Below, in pieces: positions 34,519 through 41,382 of a stretch of DNA of 41,382 bases; within the stretch, counting starts at the first letter, position 1, and every line of letters starts with the position of its first letter. A model generated the notes under the pieces. The model saw nothing but the letters and a program-made list of their open reading frames with translations. It searched no databases and was not told the DNA's origin. The translations under genes were made by a program, and so were the position numbers. Source of the stretch: Anaerolineae bacterium (GTDB lineage: Bacteria; Chloroflexota; Anaerolineae; Anaerolineales; Villigracilaceae); the NCBI GenBank assembly GCA_018645405.1, contig JABGOQ010000028.1:1-41382 (forward strand), in the 5' to 3' direction.

Positions 34519-35181
34519 ATGACAAAATTAAAAGAAGAAACGCTTGCGCCTACTATTTCTCGGTTGGCGGTTGTTTTAGTAGCATCTTATATTGCTGCGC
34601 AAATGCTTTCTGATATTGCAAGTTTGAAGATTGGTGTTGTGGCTGGCTTTGCTGTAGATATGGGGACTTTCATTTATCCAATCACGTTCACTTTGCGTGA
34701 TGTAGTGCATAAAGTTTTAGGGAAAAAGAATACGCAAATACTCATTCTTTCAGCTGGCACGATCAACTTATTTATGGCCGGATATTTGATGTGGGCAGCC
34801 AGCGTCCCTGGCGATGCAGATTGGGGATTGACTGCTGAATTTTCTGCAATTTTGGGTCCCCTCTGGCGAATCGTAATCGTCTCGATTTTAGCCGAAGTGG
34901 TTAGCGAACTGGTGGACACCGAAGTTTATCATTGGTTTGTGACGAAGATAACCAAAAAACATCAATGGGCGCGAGTGTTAACAAGCAATAGCATTAGCGT
35001 GCCGATAGATAATTTGATTTTTGCTTTTGGTGCTTTTGGTGCCTTGCCGGGGTTGGAAAATCACTTTTTGACTCTCCCTTGGGCAGTTGTTTGGCAGATT
35101 TTCACTTTTAATTTGATTGTAAAGTATCTTGTTACTTTACTTAGTTTGCCGATGATTTATCTTGCGCCAGATAATAATTGA
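34519..35181 (+). CDS. yhhQ: Queuosine precursor transporter (VUT/YhhQ family)
   Basis: A 220-residue integral membrane protein with six predicted helices (about 14-33, 38-60, 70-92, 112-130, 155-175, 185-212). The family block FIYPITFTLRDVVHKVLGKK and the later TSNSISVPIDNLIFAFGAF are clear. The family imports queuosine precursors such as preQ0/preQ1 for tRNA modification. No other queuosine gene is in the window. GGAG precedes the ATG, and a 70-base inverted repeat lies directly upstream. It is followed by two terminators. It is the only clear plus-strand gene in the last 27 kb. Confidence 0.9.
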   Translation: MTKLKEETLAPTISRLAVVLVASYIAAQMLSDIASLKIGVVAGFAVDMGTFIYPITFTLRDVVHKVLGKKNTQILILSAGTINLFMAGYLMWAASVPGDADWGLTAEFSAILGPLWRIVIVSILAEVVSELVDTEVYHWFVTKITKKHQWARVLTSNSISVPIDNLIFAFGAFGALPGLENHFLTLPWAVVWQIFTFNLIVKYLVTLLSLPMIYLAPDNN

Positions 35182-35206
35182 CCAGAGATAAACGGGGATG
35201 CGCGGA

Positions 35207-35245
35207 GATGAAAAAATGGATGAGAAACTCATCCGCTTTTTCATC
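35207..35245. terminator. Terminator after yhhQ
   Basis: GATGAAAAA-x2-GGATGAG, a 3-base loop, then CTCATCC-x2-TTTTTCATC. The stem is nearly perfect with A-runs and T-runs, so it acts in both directions. The core arms are 35218-35224 and 35228-35234. Confidence 0.88.
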
Positions 35246-35256
35246 TTTATGGAAAC

Positions 35257-35293
35257 AAAAAGGTCTGGACGTGAAAATACCCAGACCTTTTTT
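35257..35293. terminator. GGTCTGG hairpin, copy A
   Basis: AAAAA-GGTCTGG (35257-35268) and CCAGACC-TTTTTT (35281-35293), a 7-base perfect stem with a 12-base loop. It is a bidirectional terminator between yhhQ (plus) and the hemerythrin-like gene (minus). It is the first of five related hairpins in this part of the window. Confidence 0.88.
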
Positions 35294-35359
35294 AGAACTT
35301 CGAAATTTGGCAAAATTCAGGAGAAATTTTTGTTGAAGATAAAAAGAGAAAAGAAGAAA

Positions 35360-35905
35360 TTATCGCCAGTCGAACAATTCCTCTTCAAGTCTTTCGAGCA
35401 ATTTGTCAAATTTATCTGGCTCACCATCAAAAAGAATGGCATTAAACCCCATAGCGATTTCATGCTCATCTTCGATGGATAAATTCTGTTCAAGCAGCGG
35501 GAACACCAAGTTTTTGAGACGATCAAGATGTTGACGGAGCGTAGATGTGTATTCGCTGGCTGCCCAACTCACGTCAACACGCGCTTTTTCATCTCCCTCT
35601 TGCCATTCTTTTGTAGCGCCTAGTAGTTGCTCTGCAGCTTCGTGACTCTTCTTTTTTTCAGCTCGCAAATATTTTATCGCTCCATCATCAGAGGGAAACC
35701 CGAGTTCTTCCAGGGTCTTGATGAGCATCTCTTCTTTTTTGAAAAAGCCTCCCTCGATATATTCATTGATGAAGGTATGTGCTCGTATAAAGAATTCAGG
35801 GCGGGCATATTGGTTGCCGCTGAGTTCGACCATTCCGCTACCAAGTAGATCGATGAAGCGTTTGATTATTTCTAGATCAGCATTTAATTTTCTTGCAATA
35901 CGCAT
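35360..35905 (-). CDS. Hemerythrin-like helical protein lacking iron ligands
   Basis: A 181-residue all-helical protein whose pattern follows the HHE/hemerythrin domain: EGGFFKKEEMLIKTLEELGFPSD (51-73) where the family has HHxKEExxLFPxLEExG, then AIKYLRAEKKKSHEA (76-90) where it has MLxEHxxxR, then YTSTLRQHLDRLKNLVFPLLEQ (119-140) where it has LRxHixKENxxLFP. The HH pair is FF (54-55) and the EH pair is EK (83-84). H126 remains but the following KEN is not kept. A di-iron site is therefore unlikely. The assignment is my inference from the pattern and length. AGGA precedes the ATG. It may be a structural or regulatory relative. Confidence 0.6.
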   Translation of the reverse strand: MRIARKLNADLEIIKRFIDLLGSGMVELSGNQYARPEFFIRAHTFINEYIEGGFFKKEEMLIKTLEELGFPSDDGAIKYLRAEKKKSHEAAEQLLGATKEWQEGDEKARVDVSWAASEYTSTLRQHLDRLKNLVFPLLEQNLSIEDEHEIAMGFNAILFDGEPDKFDKLLERLEEELFDWR

Positions 35906-36007
35906 GAGTTTTCCTAGACTTTTGAGTTTGTGATTTCAGTATAACATGTCGTCGAGTAGTGAAAAGGGGTATCTTTGCTACAGGAAAGCATCTTTCTGTT
36001 TGAGTAT

Positions 36008-37444
36008 TTACATTTGACCTGCTTGCATAGCTGAGAGCAATGCCATATTTTTATGTATAGGGTCAGCCGCAACTCTTTGAGCAATCGCCTCTGCTTGTGA
36101 TTGGGCTTCGGTGAGAATAGCAGCCTCATCAATTGTCAGCATTTGCCTGTCACGCATAAGAATTTGCCCAGCGACCAACACGGTTTTGACTTCGTGTCCA
36201 CTGGCGGCGTAGACCAGATTTGGCACGATCGTACGGATTGGCGCATCCAGCACGGGCATCAGGTTGGGAGCGTTTAGGTCTACCAGAATTATATCGGCTT
36301 CCTTGCCGGCTTCCAGCGATCCGATCTCATCGCCCAAGCCAATTGCTTGTGCGCCTTCGATGGTTGCCATGCGTAGCACTTCCCAGGAGGGCATCGCTTC
36401 GGGGTCACGGGCTTTGATTTTGTTGAACAAGGCCGTCAGCTTCATCTCGTTGAAGATATTATTGCAGTTGTTGCCAGCTGCTTGATCTGACCCTAATGCG
36501 ACCAAGCCTCCAGCTTCTCGGAAGGCGCGCATTGGCGGCACGATGCCGTCGATGATGCCGATGGAGCCAGAGCATAATGCCATTTTTGTACCACTTTGAG
36601 CAATAAGAGCTGCTTCTTCATCGGTGGCTTCTGTGAGATGGACAGCTAATAATTGCTCATCCAGGTAGCCTAGTTTATCCAAATATTCGGAGGTACGCTT
36701 TCCAAAGCGCTTGAGCATCTGGTGGATTTCTCTATCTCCTTGAGCGACGTGCATGTGGATCATCAATCCCTCACGCGTTGCGATGCGTTTCACCTCGAGC
36801 AATTGTTCACGGGAGAGCATGTCTGGGGCTTGTGGTCCGAACATAGCAGTGATGCGTCCACTCGCCGAGCCATTCCAATCACGGGCGAAGTCGAGTGCTG
36901 CATCAATGGATTGCTGACCCACTTCCGAATCCAGAGGATAGAGATCACCGACTTTCCATCCAACCATCCCTCCTGGCGGCATGGCGTTGATCGTGGGTGT
37001 GAGTCGGGCGCGGACGCCTGCCTCTTCAAAAGCCTCTGCCCACCCGGGGAAGGGTTTGGTGAAGTCGCCCAATGTGGTCGTGCCAGCTTTGAGGGCTTCG
37101 AGGATGTCGAGACGAGTTCCCGCCAAAGCCGCTGCGGGCGTGAGATGGCGCGCGTAGGGAGCTAGAGCCGATTGCATCCAATTGCGTACATCTTGCGCGA
37201 CACCCCGTACAATGGCCCAGGATGTGTGCATATGCGCGTCGATTAAACCTGGCAAGACGGCGCAACCGCTGGCATCAACAGTTTCTGTAGCTTGGAAACG
37301 AGCCTTTAATTCAGATGTAGAGCCAACCGCGCTGATGTGCTTTCCTTGAATGGCGACGGCCCCATCGGGGATATAGCCCACACCTTTCCCCTGCATGGTG
37401 AATAGATGAGCATGAGTGATGAGAACGTCAATATTTTCAGGCAT
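36008..37444 (-). CDS. Amidohydrolase, MTA/SAH deaminase-like
   Basis: A 478-residue metal-dependent amidohydrolase (TIM barrel plus a beta-sandwich formed by both ends). Metal ligands are H71 and H73 (IDAHMH), H232 (HMHVAQ), H269 (AVHLTE) and D320 (GSDQAAGNN). The whole resembles the ATZ/TRZ, SsnA and methylthioadenosine/adenosylhomocysteine deaminase group. Two positions differ: the Glu of HxHxxE is Gln (Q235), and the block LCSGSIGIIDG replaces the usual CPxSNxxLxxG. The substrate is therefore open; it may be an amine- or ring-hydrolase rather than an adenosine deaminase. GGAGG lies 10 bases before the ATG, and it has its own promoter. Confidence 0.88.
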   Translation of the reverse strand: MPENIDVLITHAHLFTMQGKGVGYIPDGAVAIQGKHISAVGSTSELKARFQATETVDASGCAVLPGLIDAHMHTSWAIVRGVAQDVRNWMQSALAPYARHLTPAAALAGTRLDILEALKAGTTTLGDFTKPFPGWAEAFEEAGVRARLTPTINAMPPGGMVGWKVGDLYPLDSEVGQQSIDAALDFARDWNGSASGRITAMFGPQAPDMLSREQLLEVKRIATREGLMIHMHVAQGDREIHQMLKRFGKRTSEYLDKLGYLDEQLLAVHLTEATDEEAALIAQSGTKMALCSGSIGIIDGIVPPMRAFREAGGLVALGSDQAAGNNCNNIFNEMKLTALFNKIKARDPEAMPSWEVLRMATIEGAQAIGLGDEIGSLEAGKEADIILVDLNAPNLMPVLDAPIRTIVPNLVYAASGHEVKTVLVAGQILMRDRQMLTIDEAAILTEAQSQAEAIAQRVAADPIHKNMALLSAMQAGQM

Positions 37445-37504
37445 TTTATATTTTCCTCCAGCTTTAGATTCAAAATCACTTGATGGTCTTTGACTTCATC
37501 TTGG

Positions 37505-37533
37505 AGTATAGGGTGAATTTGCTTTGTAGGCAA
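37505..37533 (-). promoter_or_regulatory. Amidohydrolase gene promoter
   Basis: TTGCCT (37533-37528) and TATACT (37510-37505) on the minus strand with 17-base spacing. It lies directly after terminator copy B, so transcription restarts here. Confidence 0.7.
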
Positions 37534-37535
37534 AT

Positions 37536-37573
37536 AAAAAAGGTCTGGATGTTTTTAGATCCAGACCTTTTTT
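37536..37573. terminator. GGTCTGG hairpin, copy B
   Basis: AAAAAA-GGTCTGGAT (arm 37542-37550) and ATCCAGACC-TTTTTT (arm 37559-37567), a perfect 9-base stem with an 8-base loop. It terminates the SDR gene 4 bases after its stop. It is the best-preserved copy of the family. Confidence 0.92.
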
Positions 37574-37576
37574 ATA

Positions 37577-38464
37577 TCAAGTTAACTTACACCATTCCAA
37601 ACTCTTTTCCCACAAAATCCGTGCCTTTTCTTCGTTATAGGATTCTTCGCTGGATTCTTTTTCTTCACCATCTACGATAAATTTCCCGCCGACGCTCGCG
37701 AATTTGGGCCTGGTTGCCGCGACGATATACGAATCGGATGCCTGTTCCAACGACCGCGCAAAAGGCATCCGTGCCAGGATTTGCGTAAAGAAAAATTTGG
37801 AAAAAGGAGACTTCCTCCGCGCGCCAATTGCCGCCGGGACAAATCCCGGACAAACGGCATTCGATGTCACCCCCGTCCCTGCAAGCAGACGGTTCAACTC
37901 GTAGGCAAACCAGATATTTGCCAACTTGGAGTTTTTATAGAAAATTTGGGCATCATAGTATTTTTCTGCTTTCAGATTATCGTAATCAAAATCGGTTGCT
38001 GGGCCCTGTTTAAGATCGGGATCATGCAACGATGACGAAACCGTAATCACCCGCGCAGGTGCAGATGCTTTTAAGTTTTCAAGCAATAAGTTCGTCAGCA
38101 AAAAATGTCCGAGATGATTGACCCCAAAAGTCATTTCAAAACCATCGGCGGTGAATCTGCCTTCTTTGCTGTCAAACATTTGCCCAGCATTATTGATTAA
38201 AAGATGCAGAGGGTAGCCCTTCGCCTGAAAAGCGGACGCACACGCTCGCACCGACTCAAACGATGCCAAATCAAGCGGAATTGACTCGACCTTGGCATTT
38301 GAAATGCTCGAATGAATTTCTTCAATGGCTTTTTTGCTCGCATCTTGATTACGCGATGCGAGAATGATGGTATAGCCCTGTGCCGCCAATTTCTTGACTG
38401 TGGCAAAACCTATCCCGCTGTTCCCGCCGGTGATCATTGCGACGCATTCTTGATTTTTTGACAT
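37577..38464 (-). CDS. Short-chain dehydrogenase/reductase
   Basis: A 295-residue NAD(P)-dependent SDR oxidoreductase. The cofactor motif is TGGNSGIG near the N-terminus, followed by NNAG. The catalytic Ser is in VSSSLHD and the YxxxK pair is in FYKNSK. The insertion before YxxxK and the overall length fit the retinol dehydrogenase/WWOX/protochlorophyllide reductase-like branch. The natural substrate is unknown. The ATG at 38464 with AAGGA is preferred over the ATG 5 codons upstream. The 5' end of a paralogue survives at 40030-40122. It ends right at terminator copy B. Confidence 0.92.
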   Translation of the reverse strand: MSKNQECVAMITGGNSGIGFATVKKLAAQGYTIILASRNQDASKKAIEEIHSSISNAKVESIPLDLASFESVRACASAFQAKGYPLHLLINNAGQMFDSKEGRFTADGFEMTFGVNHLGHFLLTNLLLENLKASAPARVITVSSSLHDPDLKQGPATDFDYDNLKAEKYYDAQIFYKNSKLANIWFAYELNRLLAGTGVTSNAVCPGFVPAAIGARRKSPFSKFFFTQILARMPFARSLEQASDSYIVAATRPKFASVGGKFIVDGEEKESSEESYNEEKARILWEKSLEWCKLT

Positions 38465-38519
38465 GAGTTTTCCTTGCATTTTCTTTTCTACATTGACGAA
38501 TTAGATTGAACTTGTATTT

Positions 38520-38927
38520 CTACTCTTCGACTTTGGATGGCAGGGTATCATCAATATGCGCCCATGAAACCTTACGCTTGGTCCAAATCTCTTGGGTTGG
38601 TTTGATCATTTCAGATTCGATCAGATTGCCTGCGTTGATCCAGACGAGATCTGGATAGCTGTCTATCTTTATAAATAAGATTGAGCCACATTCTGGACAG
38701 AATTCACGGGATATTATATTGCCACTATCTGATACTTTTTTATATTCATTAAGGTCTCCTGAAAGAATGCTTAGTGTTTCAATATCGGCCTCTATTGTTA
38801 GGCTGTAGGCACTTCCTGTTGCTTTTTTGCAGTCATTGCAATGACAATAGACAACTTCTTTTGACTCATTTCTCCATTCATAGCTTGAAGTGCCACAAAG
38901 GCACTCTCCTTTTATGTGCGAATTCAA
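38520..38927 (-). CDS. GFA/CENP-V family zinc protein
   Basis: A 135-residue protein of the GFA family (glutathione-dependent formaldehyde-activating enzyme-like). The zinc cysteines are C9 and C11 (CLCG), C28, C30 and C33 (CHCNDC) and C77 and C80 (FCPECG), all present. Most family members are not proven to act on formaldehyde, so the reaction is unknown. The start is TTG at 38927, chosen because AGGAG lies 7 bases upstream and the CxCG motif must be inside. The gene lies 55 bases upstream of the SDR start on the same strand and could be co-transcribed with it. Confidence 0.9.
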   Translation of the reverse strand: MNSHIKGECLCGTSSYEWRNESKEVVYCHCNDCKKATGSAYSLTIEADIETLSILSGDLNEYKKVSDSGNIISREFCPECGSILFIKIDSYPDLVWINAGNLIESEMIKPTQEIWTKRKVSWAHIDDTLPSKVEE

Positions 38928-39025
38928 AATCTGGCTCCTAATTTTTATTTTTAGATAGTCGTGCTATATAGAAACTTGGAAAAAACAATTCCAATTTCCT
39001 TTCCGTCAGCAATCAGTCTTTTTCT

Positions 39026-39781
39026 TTATTTCTTTTTGATGTCGTAAGTAGAGATCGTTACCAATTCGCCAAACCCAAGTTTGGTAGGAATTTTTTTCGA
39101 GATTGCATTATCGTCAAAAACCCGATACATCGGGGTAACATTATGCTTGATGCACCACGCACATAAACTGGATACGATCGCTTTGCCAAGACCCTGCCCA
39201 CGATAATTAGGATGTATGAGAACGCCGATATCCGCGATCTCCTCATCTCCCCAATAACGGTGACTTGCGTAAGCTGCCAATTCTCCCTTGTAGATCAACC
39301 CTATAATGACTGGGTCTGGCTCATCGAGGATAATATCTGCATCATCGAGTTCTTCTGCTGTGCATGCGTTGAAAAGCTTTGATAGAAGTTCTTTGTCATC
39401 TTTTGGGTCAAGGCGTTTTAACGCAAATTTCTCAGGAATGGGTTGCGGAATGAAATCAGGTGAGGCAAGAAAATGATCGAGCAATGTGCTCTTCAGTTCA
39501 AAATCGCGATTGATCCCGAGAATGGAAGATAAGATTTTGGATGACACTGGCTCGTTGTATGCTTGAAATCCCAATTTGCAATCAAGCTCTTTCGCCAATT
39601 CTGTTAAGATCCAGACCACTGTTAACTTGCCAATTTGGTAAGTAACAAGCTTCTTTTTATCACTTAGTTTATTATTTGCAAAAATGTAGATCCCTTTTTG
39701 TGAAAAAAAGTCTATATCACAATCAAAACGAGATGCCCAATAGCCATAGACAGTCTTTTGTAATAATTCACTTGTTGTCAT
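39026..39781 (-). CDS. GNAT family N-acetyltransferase
   Basis: A 251-residue protein with a GNAT domain in its C-terminal half. Motif A is IGVLIHPNYRGQGLGKAIVSSL, with the acetyl-CoA pyrophosphate loop RGQGLG. The N-terminal 125 residues are a separate, less conserved part, as in GNAT proteins of the FR47/ZMA type. The substrate is unknown. The frame is open 23 codons upstream, but the ATG at 39781 follows AAAGGA and is chosen. The next upstream feature is a 400-base repeat-rich space. Confidence 0.85.
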   Translation of the reverse strand: MTTSELLQKTVYGYWASRFDCDIDFFSQKGIYIFANNKLSDKKKLVTYQIGKLTVVWILTELAKELDCKLGFQAYNEPVSSKILSSILGINRDFELKSTLLDHFLASPDFIPQPIPEKFALKRLDPKDDKELLSKLFNACTAEELDDADIILDEPDPVIIGLIYKGELAAYASHRYWGDEEIADIGVLIHPNYRGQGLGKAIVSSLCAWCIKHNVTPMYRVFDDNAISKKIPTKLGFGELVTISTYDIKKK

Positions 39782-39867
39782 AAATTTTCCTTTAGTTCTG
39801 TTTTCTAAGCGATTGTACCCGAGAGCGAGCATGTTTTTTTGTTTTAACATCGCACGGGGATTAATTC

Positions 39868-39966
39868 CCTGCTCAGTTCGTGGAAGCCCTGTGGGCTAGA
39901 ATCCAGTCCAACGGACTTTCATGTACTGAGCAGGTGGCTTTAGCCCCGCTCACTCCCAATGTGGGT
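39868..39966. repeat. Branched structured intergenic repeat
   Basis: An outer 10-base stem, CCTGCTCAGT (39868-39877) with ACTGAGCAGG (39925-39934), encloses two small hairpins: AGCCC-tgt-GGGCT (39885-39897) and AGTCC-aac-GGACT (39905-39917). Together they make a three-way junction. It is followed by GGCTTTAGCC and CCCAatgTGGG hairpins. It is non-coding and looks like a mobile REP/MITE-type element or a small structured RNA. Confidence 0.75.
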
Positions 39967-39967
39967 G

Positions 39968-40003
39968 AAAAAGGTCTGGATATTTTTATATTTAGACCTT
40001 TTT
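39968..40003. terminator. GGTCTGG hairpin, copy C
   Basis: AAAAA-GGTCTGGAT (arm 39973-39981) and ATTTAGACC-TTTTT (arm 39990-39998). As plus-strand RNA it pairs fully with two G-U pairs; as minus-strand RNA it has two A-C mismatches. It lies 3' of the SDR remnant on the minus strand, as copy B lies 3' of the intact SDR. Confidence 0.8.
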
Positions 40004-40029
40004 AGTGGAGTTCACGCGGGGGGTACGGC

Positions 40030-40122
40030 TTAGCCTTTATCCGCTAACTTCTTGACTGTGGCAAAGCCTATTCCACTATTCCCGTCGGTGATCATTGTGA
40101 CGCGTTCTTGATTTGTTGACAT
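40030..40122 (-). pseudogene. Truncated SDR gene remnant
   Basis: Thirty codons, then TAA, reading MSTNQERVTMITDGNSGIG and FATVKKLADKG. It matches the N-terminus of the intact SDR at 38464 (MSKNQECVAMITGGNSGIG, FATVKKLAAQG) in both protein and DNA, including the upstream AAGGAAAACT ribosome-binding segment. The cofactor loop has TDGNSGIG, with an Asp for a Gly. The remaining 265 codons are missing. It is the 5' end of a duplicated SDR gene whose body was lost. Confidence 0.88.
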
Positions 40123-40155
40123 AAGTTTTCCTTAAATTCTGAGAAGATTATTTTT

Positions 40156-40192
40156 GAAAAAGATCTGGTTATGTTTATATTCTGACCTTTTT
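40156..40192 (-). terminator. GGTCTGG-type hairpin, copy D, decayed
   Basis: AAAAAGATCTGG (40157-40168) and CTGACCTTTTT (40182-40192) with mismatches in the stem. It overlaps the cyclase stop codon on the minus strand. It shares about 15 bases of upstream sequence (GAGAAGAT and TTTTGAAAAA) with copy E. Confidence 0.65.
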
Positions 40193-41249
40193 ATAGTTTT
40201 TGATTTGCGCAATAACTAGTGACCCGATTGCGACCAGAATGTTTAGCCTCGTATAAAGCGTTGTCCGTGTACAGCAAAAGATTTTCCTGCGTCCACCCAA
40301 TCTGGTTTGTAGCTACCCCAAAACTTGCCGTTAGATGTTTGACTTTTTCAAATTGATATTCTTCGATCGCAACCCGAACTCGTTCGGCAAGAAACTTGGC
40401 AGATTCCTTGCCCGTATCAGGCAAAAGGATTAGAAACTCTTCTCCGCCCCAGCGTCCTAAAAAATCTTCTTTACGGATTGTTTTATTAACAAGATCGGAC
40501 ATGCTTTTTAGAACTTCGTCCCCTGAAGGATGTCCATATGTATCGTTAATATTCTTGAAATGATCAATGTCATAAATGATGATGGATAGGGGGCGATTGT
40601 ATCGCTCAGATCTGCCCATCTCCTGTTCTAGTAATTGAGTTATAGCTTTGCGATTCAGTAGCCCTGTCAAGCTATCGTAGGTTGCATAGTGAGTTTGCAG
40701 ATTTCCTATGCGGTTTATCAATAAGATGGCGGTGCCTACGCCAATAATAGTATTTAGCCAGCGGGAAATATAATAACTTATCTCAAATGTGCCCAGATAC
40801 ATAAAATGGTATGTTGCGATTGCCAATAACCCACCAAATGTTGCAATGGTAAAAATAAAATTTTTCTTGCGGGATAAAGATAAATAGGTGAAAATAAAAA
40901 TAATAGTTATCCACCCCATTAGCCCATTCAACGAGTCGCCAATAAAATGTCTGCCGTAGGTACTATCGTGATAGGCAATATTTATATTAGAAATAGTGAG
41001 CCAGAAAAGAAAGATGACGGTAGAGTAAGAAAAAATCAAACTAAGATTGGGGATAAAATCTGGCTTGAAAAAAACTATTACCGCGAGGATAAATAGTTCA
41101 ATGCTAAATAAAAAGGTCAGGCCGCTTTGTCCTTGGATACCGTCTTTTATCGTATCAATAGCGAATAGAAAGGCTATAATAACCCCCAGAGGGAAGCCAA
41201 TCAAAACAATAAGACGGTGGCGTCGCATAATTTCTTTTTTTTCTTGCAT
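40191..41249 (-). CDS. Membrane diguanylate cyclase (GGEEF)
   Basis: A 352-residue diguanylate cyclase. Six hydrophobic helices (about 12-31, 44-61, 68-88, 107-126, 130-151, 160-178) form a membrane sensor that I cannot place in a named family. The GGDEF domain (about 185-345) has GGEEF at 268-272, DIDHFKNIND and RKED at 259-262, a complete RxxD product-inhibition site. It should make c-di-GMP at the membrane. It is not close in sequence to the GGDEF proteins at the other end of the window. The ATG at 41249 has no strong ribosome-binding site; a Met at codon 8 after AAGAAAT is an alternative start. Confidence 0.93.
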   Translation of the reverse strand: MQEKKEIMRRHRLIVLIGFPLGVIIAFLFAIDTIKDGIQGQSGLTFLFSIELFILAVIVFFKPDFIPNLSLIFSYSTVIFLFWLTISNINIAYHDSTYGRHFIGDSLNGLMGWITIIFIFTYLSLSRKKNFIFTIATFGGLLAIATYHFMYLGTFEISYYISRWLNTIIGVGTAILLINRIGNLQTHYATYDSLTGLLNRKAITQLLEQEMGRSERYNRPLSIIIYDIDHFKNINDTYGHPSGDEVLKSMSDLVNKTIRKEDFLGRWGGEEFLILLPDTGKESAKFLAERVRVAIEEYQFEKVKHLTASFGVATNQIGWTQENLLLYTDNALYEAKHSGRNRVTSYCANQKL

Positions 41250-41296
41250 AGGCTTTTAATTTAATTCCGCAAACGATTGTAGAGAAGATAGATTTT

Positions 41297-41333
41297 GAAA
41301 AAAGTCTGGATATTTTTATATTCAGACCCTTTG
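41297..41333. terminator. GGTCTGG-type hairpin, copy E
   Basis: AAAAAAGTCTGGAT (41298-41311) and ATTCAGACCCTTT (41319-41331), a stem of about 8 pairs with one G-U. It lies upstream of the cyclase on the minus strand, so it probably ends a gene beyond the window. The flanking GAGAAGAT and TTTTGAAAAA are shared with copy D. Confidence 0.7.
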
Positions 41334-41382
41334 TGTGGAATTATCGGCAAAGGTGTTGTAGGTTTAGTTTTTTAGCACTTAA

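Noticed and set aside
35198-35482. Open frame of 94 codons on the plus strand after yhhQ
   Set aside because: It runs through two terminator hairpins and then antisense to the hemerythrin-like gene; no family pattern and low-complexity Lys content.
38976-38994. TTGGAA/TTCCAA hairpin between the GNAT and GFA genes
   Set aside because: Stem of only 6 A/T-rich pairs; too weak to support a terminator, though TTGGAA with TATATA at 38965-38970 could be a poor promoter.
1-41382. tRNA genes, CRISPR arrays, complete insertion sequences, prophage or toxin-antitoxin pairs
   Set aside because: Looked for in the intergenic spaces on both strands; no cloverleaf, no regularly spaced repeats, no transposase frame and no matching small gene pairs were seen.

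Overview
The window looks like part of a chromosome from the Chloroflexota, most likely an Anaerolineae-type bacterium. This is inferred from gene content and protein style, not from a marker phylogeny. The clues are a dipeptide-type ABC binding lipoprotein with a long Glu/Pro/Ala linker, large PAS/GAF signalling proteins, a moderate base composition, and a mixture of good Shine-Dalgarno sites with a few starts that have none. There are no rRNA or tRNA genes, no CRISPR array, no complete insertion sequence and no phage genes that I can see.

Region 1 (1-11.1 kb, plus strand) is one long signalling operon with 4-base ATGA overlaps between most genes. It runs: a partial GGDEF protein; a GAF-PAS-GGDEF diguanylate cyclase; two very large PAS/GAF histidine kinases, the second with an N-terminal membrane domain; a stand-alone receiver broken by a single-base frameshift; and a receiver-PAS-GAF-HD-GYP c-di-GMP phosphodiesterase. 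The cluster can make and destroy c-di-GMP and contains no DNA-binding output. Several modules in it are clearly duplicated and shuffled.

Region 2 (11.1-14.2 kb, plus) is uvrB, with a GAAC-N4-GTTC SOS-type operator at its promoter, followed directly by a membrane-anchored alpha/beta hydrolase. A bidirectional terminator closes it.

Region 3 (14.2-34.4 kb, minus) is a series of minus-strand units. Read in the direction of transcription they are: a GH13 amylase; an MBL-fold hydrolase; a family-4-like uracil-DNA glycosylase with no Fe-S cysteines; a complete oppABCDF peptide importer; a polyphosphate island (a CYTH-HTH-HD-CHAD fusion, two tandem PPK2 genes and PPK1); rplS; a class I glutamine amidotransferase-like hydrolase; glutamate racemase; and glnS. 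The binding protein of the importer has its domain order circularly permuted. The polyphosphate island combines synthesis and use of polyphosphate (PPK1 and two PPK2s, one with an altered Walker B Asp) with a multi-domain polyphosphate-binding protein that carries a transposase-like DNA-binding helix-turn-helix. A compact, heavily self-complementary segment lies between that gene and the PPK2 genes.

Region 4 (34.4-41.4 kb) is accessory in character. It holds a queuosine-precursor transporter (plus), a hemerythrin-like protein without iron ligands, an amidohydrolase, an SDR oxidoreductase, a GFA zinc protein, a GNAT acetyltransferase, a 30-codon remnant of a second SDR gene and a six-TM GGEEF cyclase (all minus). 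Its intergenic spaces carry five related AAAAAGGTCTGG-type hairpins, a branched structured repeat and a long inverted repeat, so this stretch has been shaped by small dispersed repeats.

The strongest candidates for something undescribed are the permuted OppA and the polyphosphate island with its CYTH-HTH-HD-CHAD protein.
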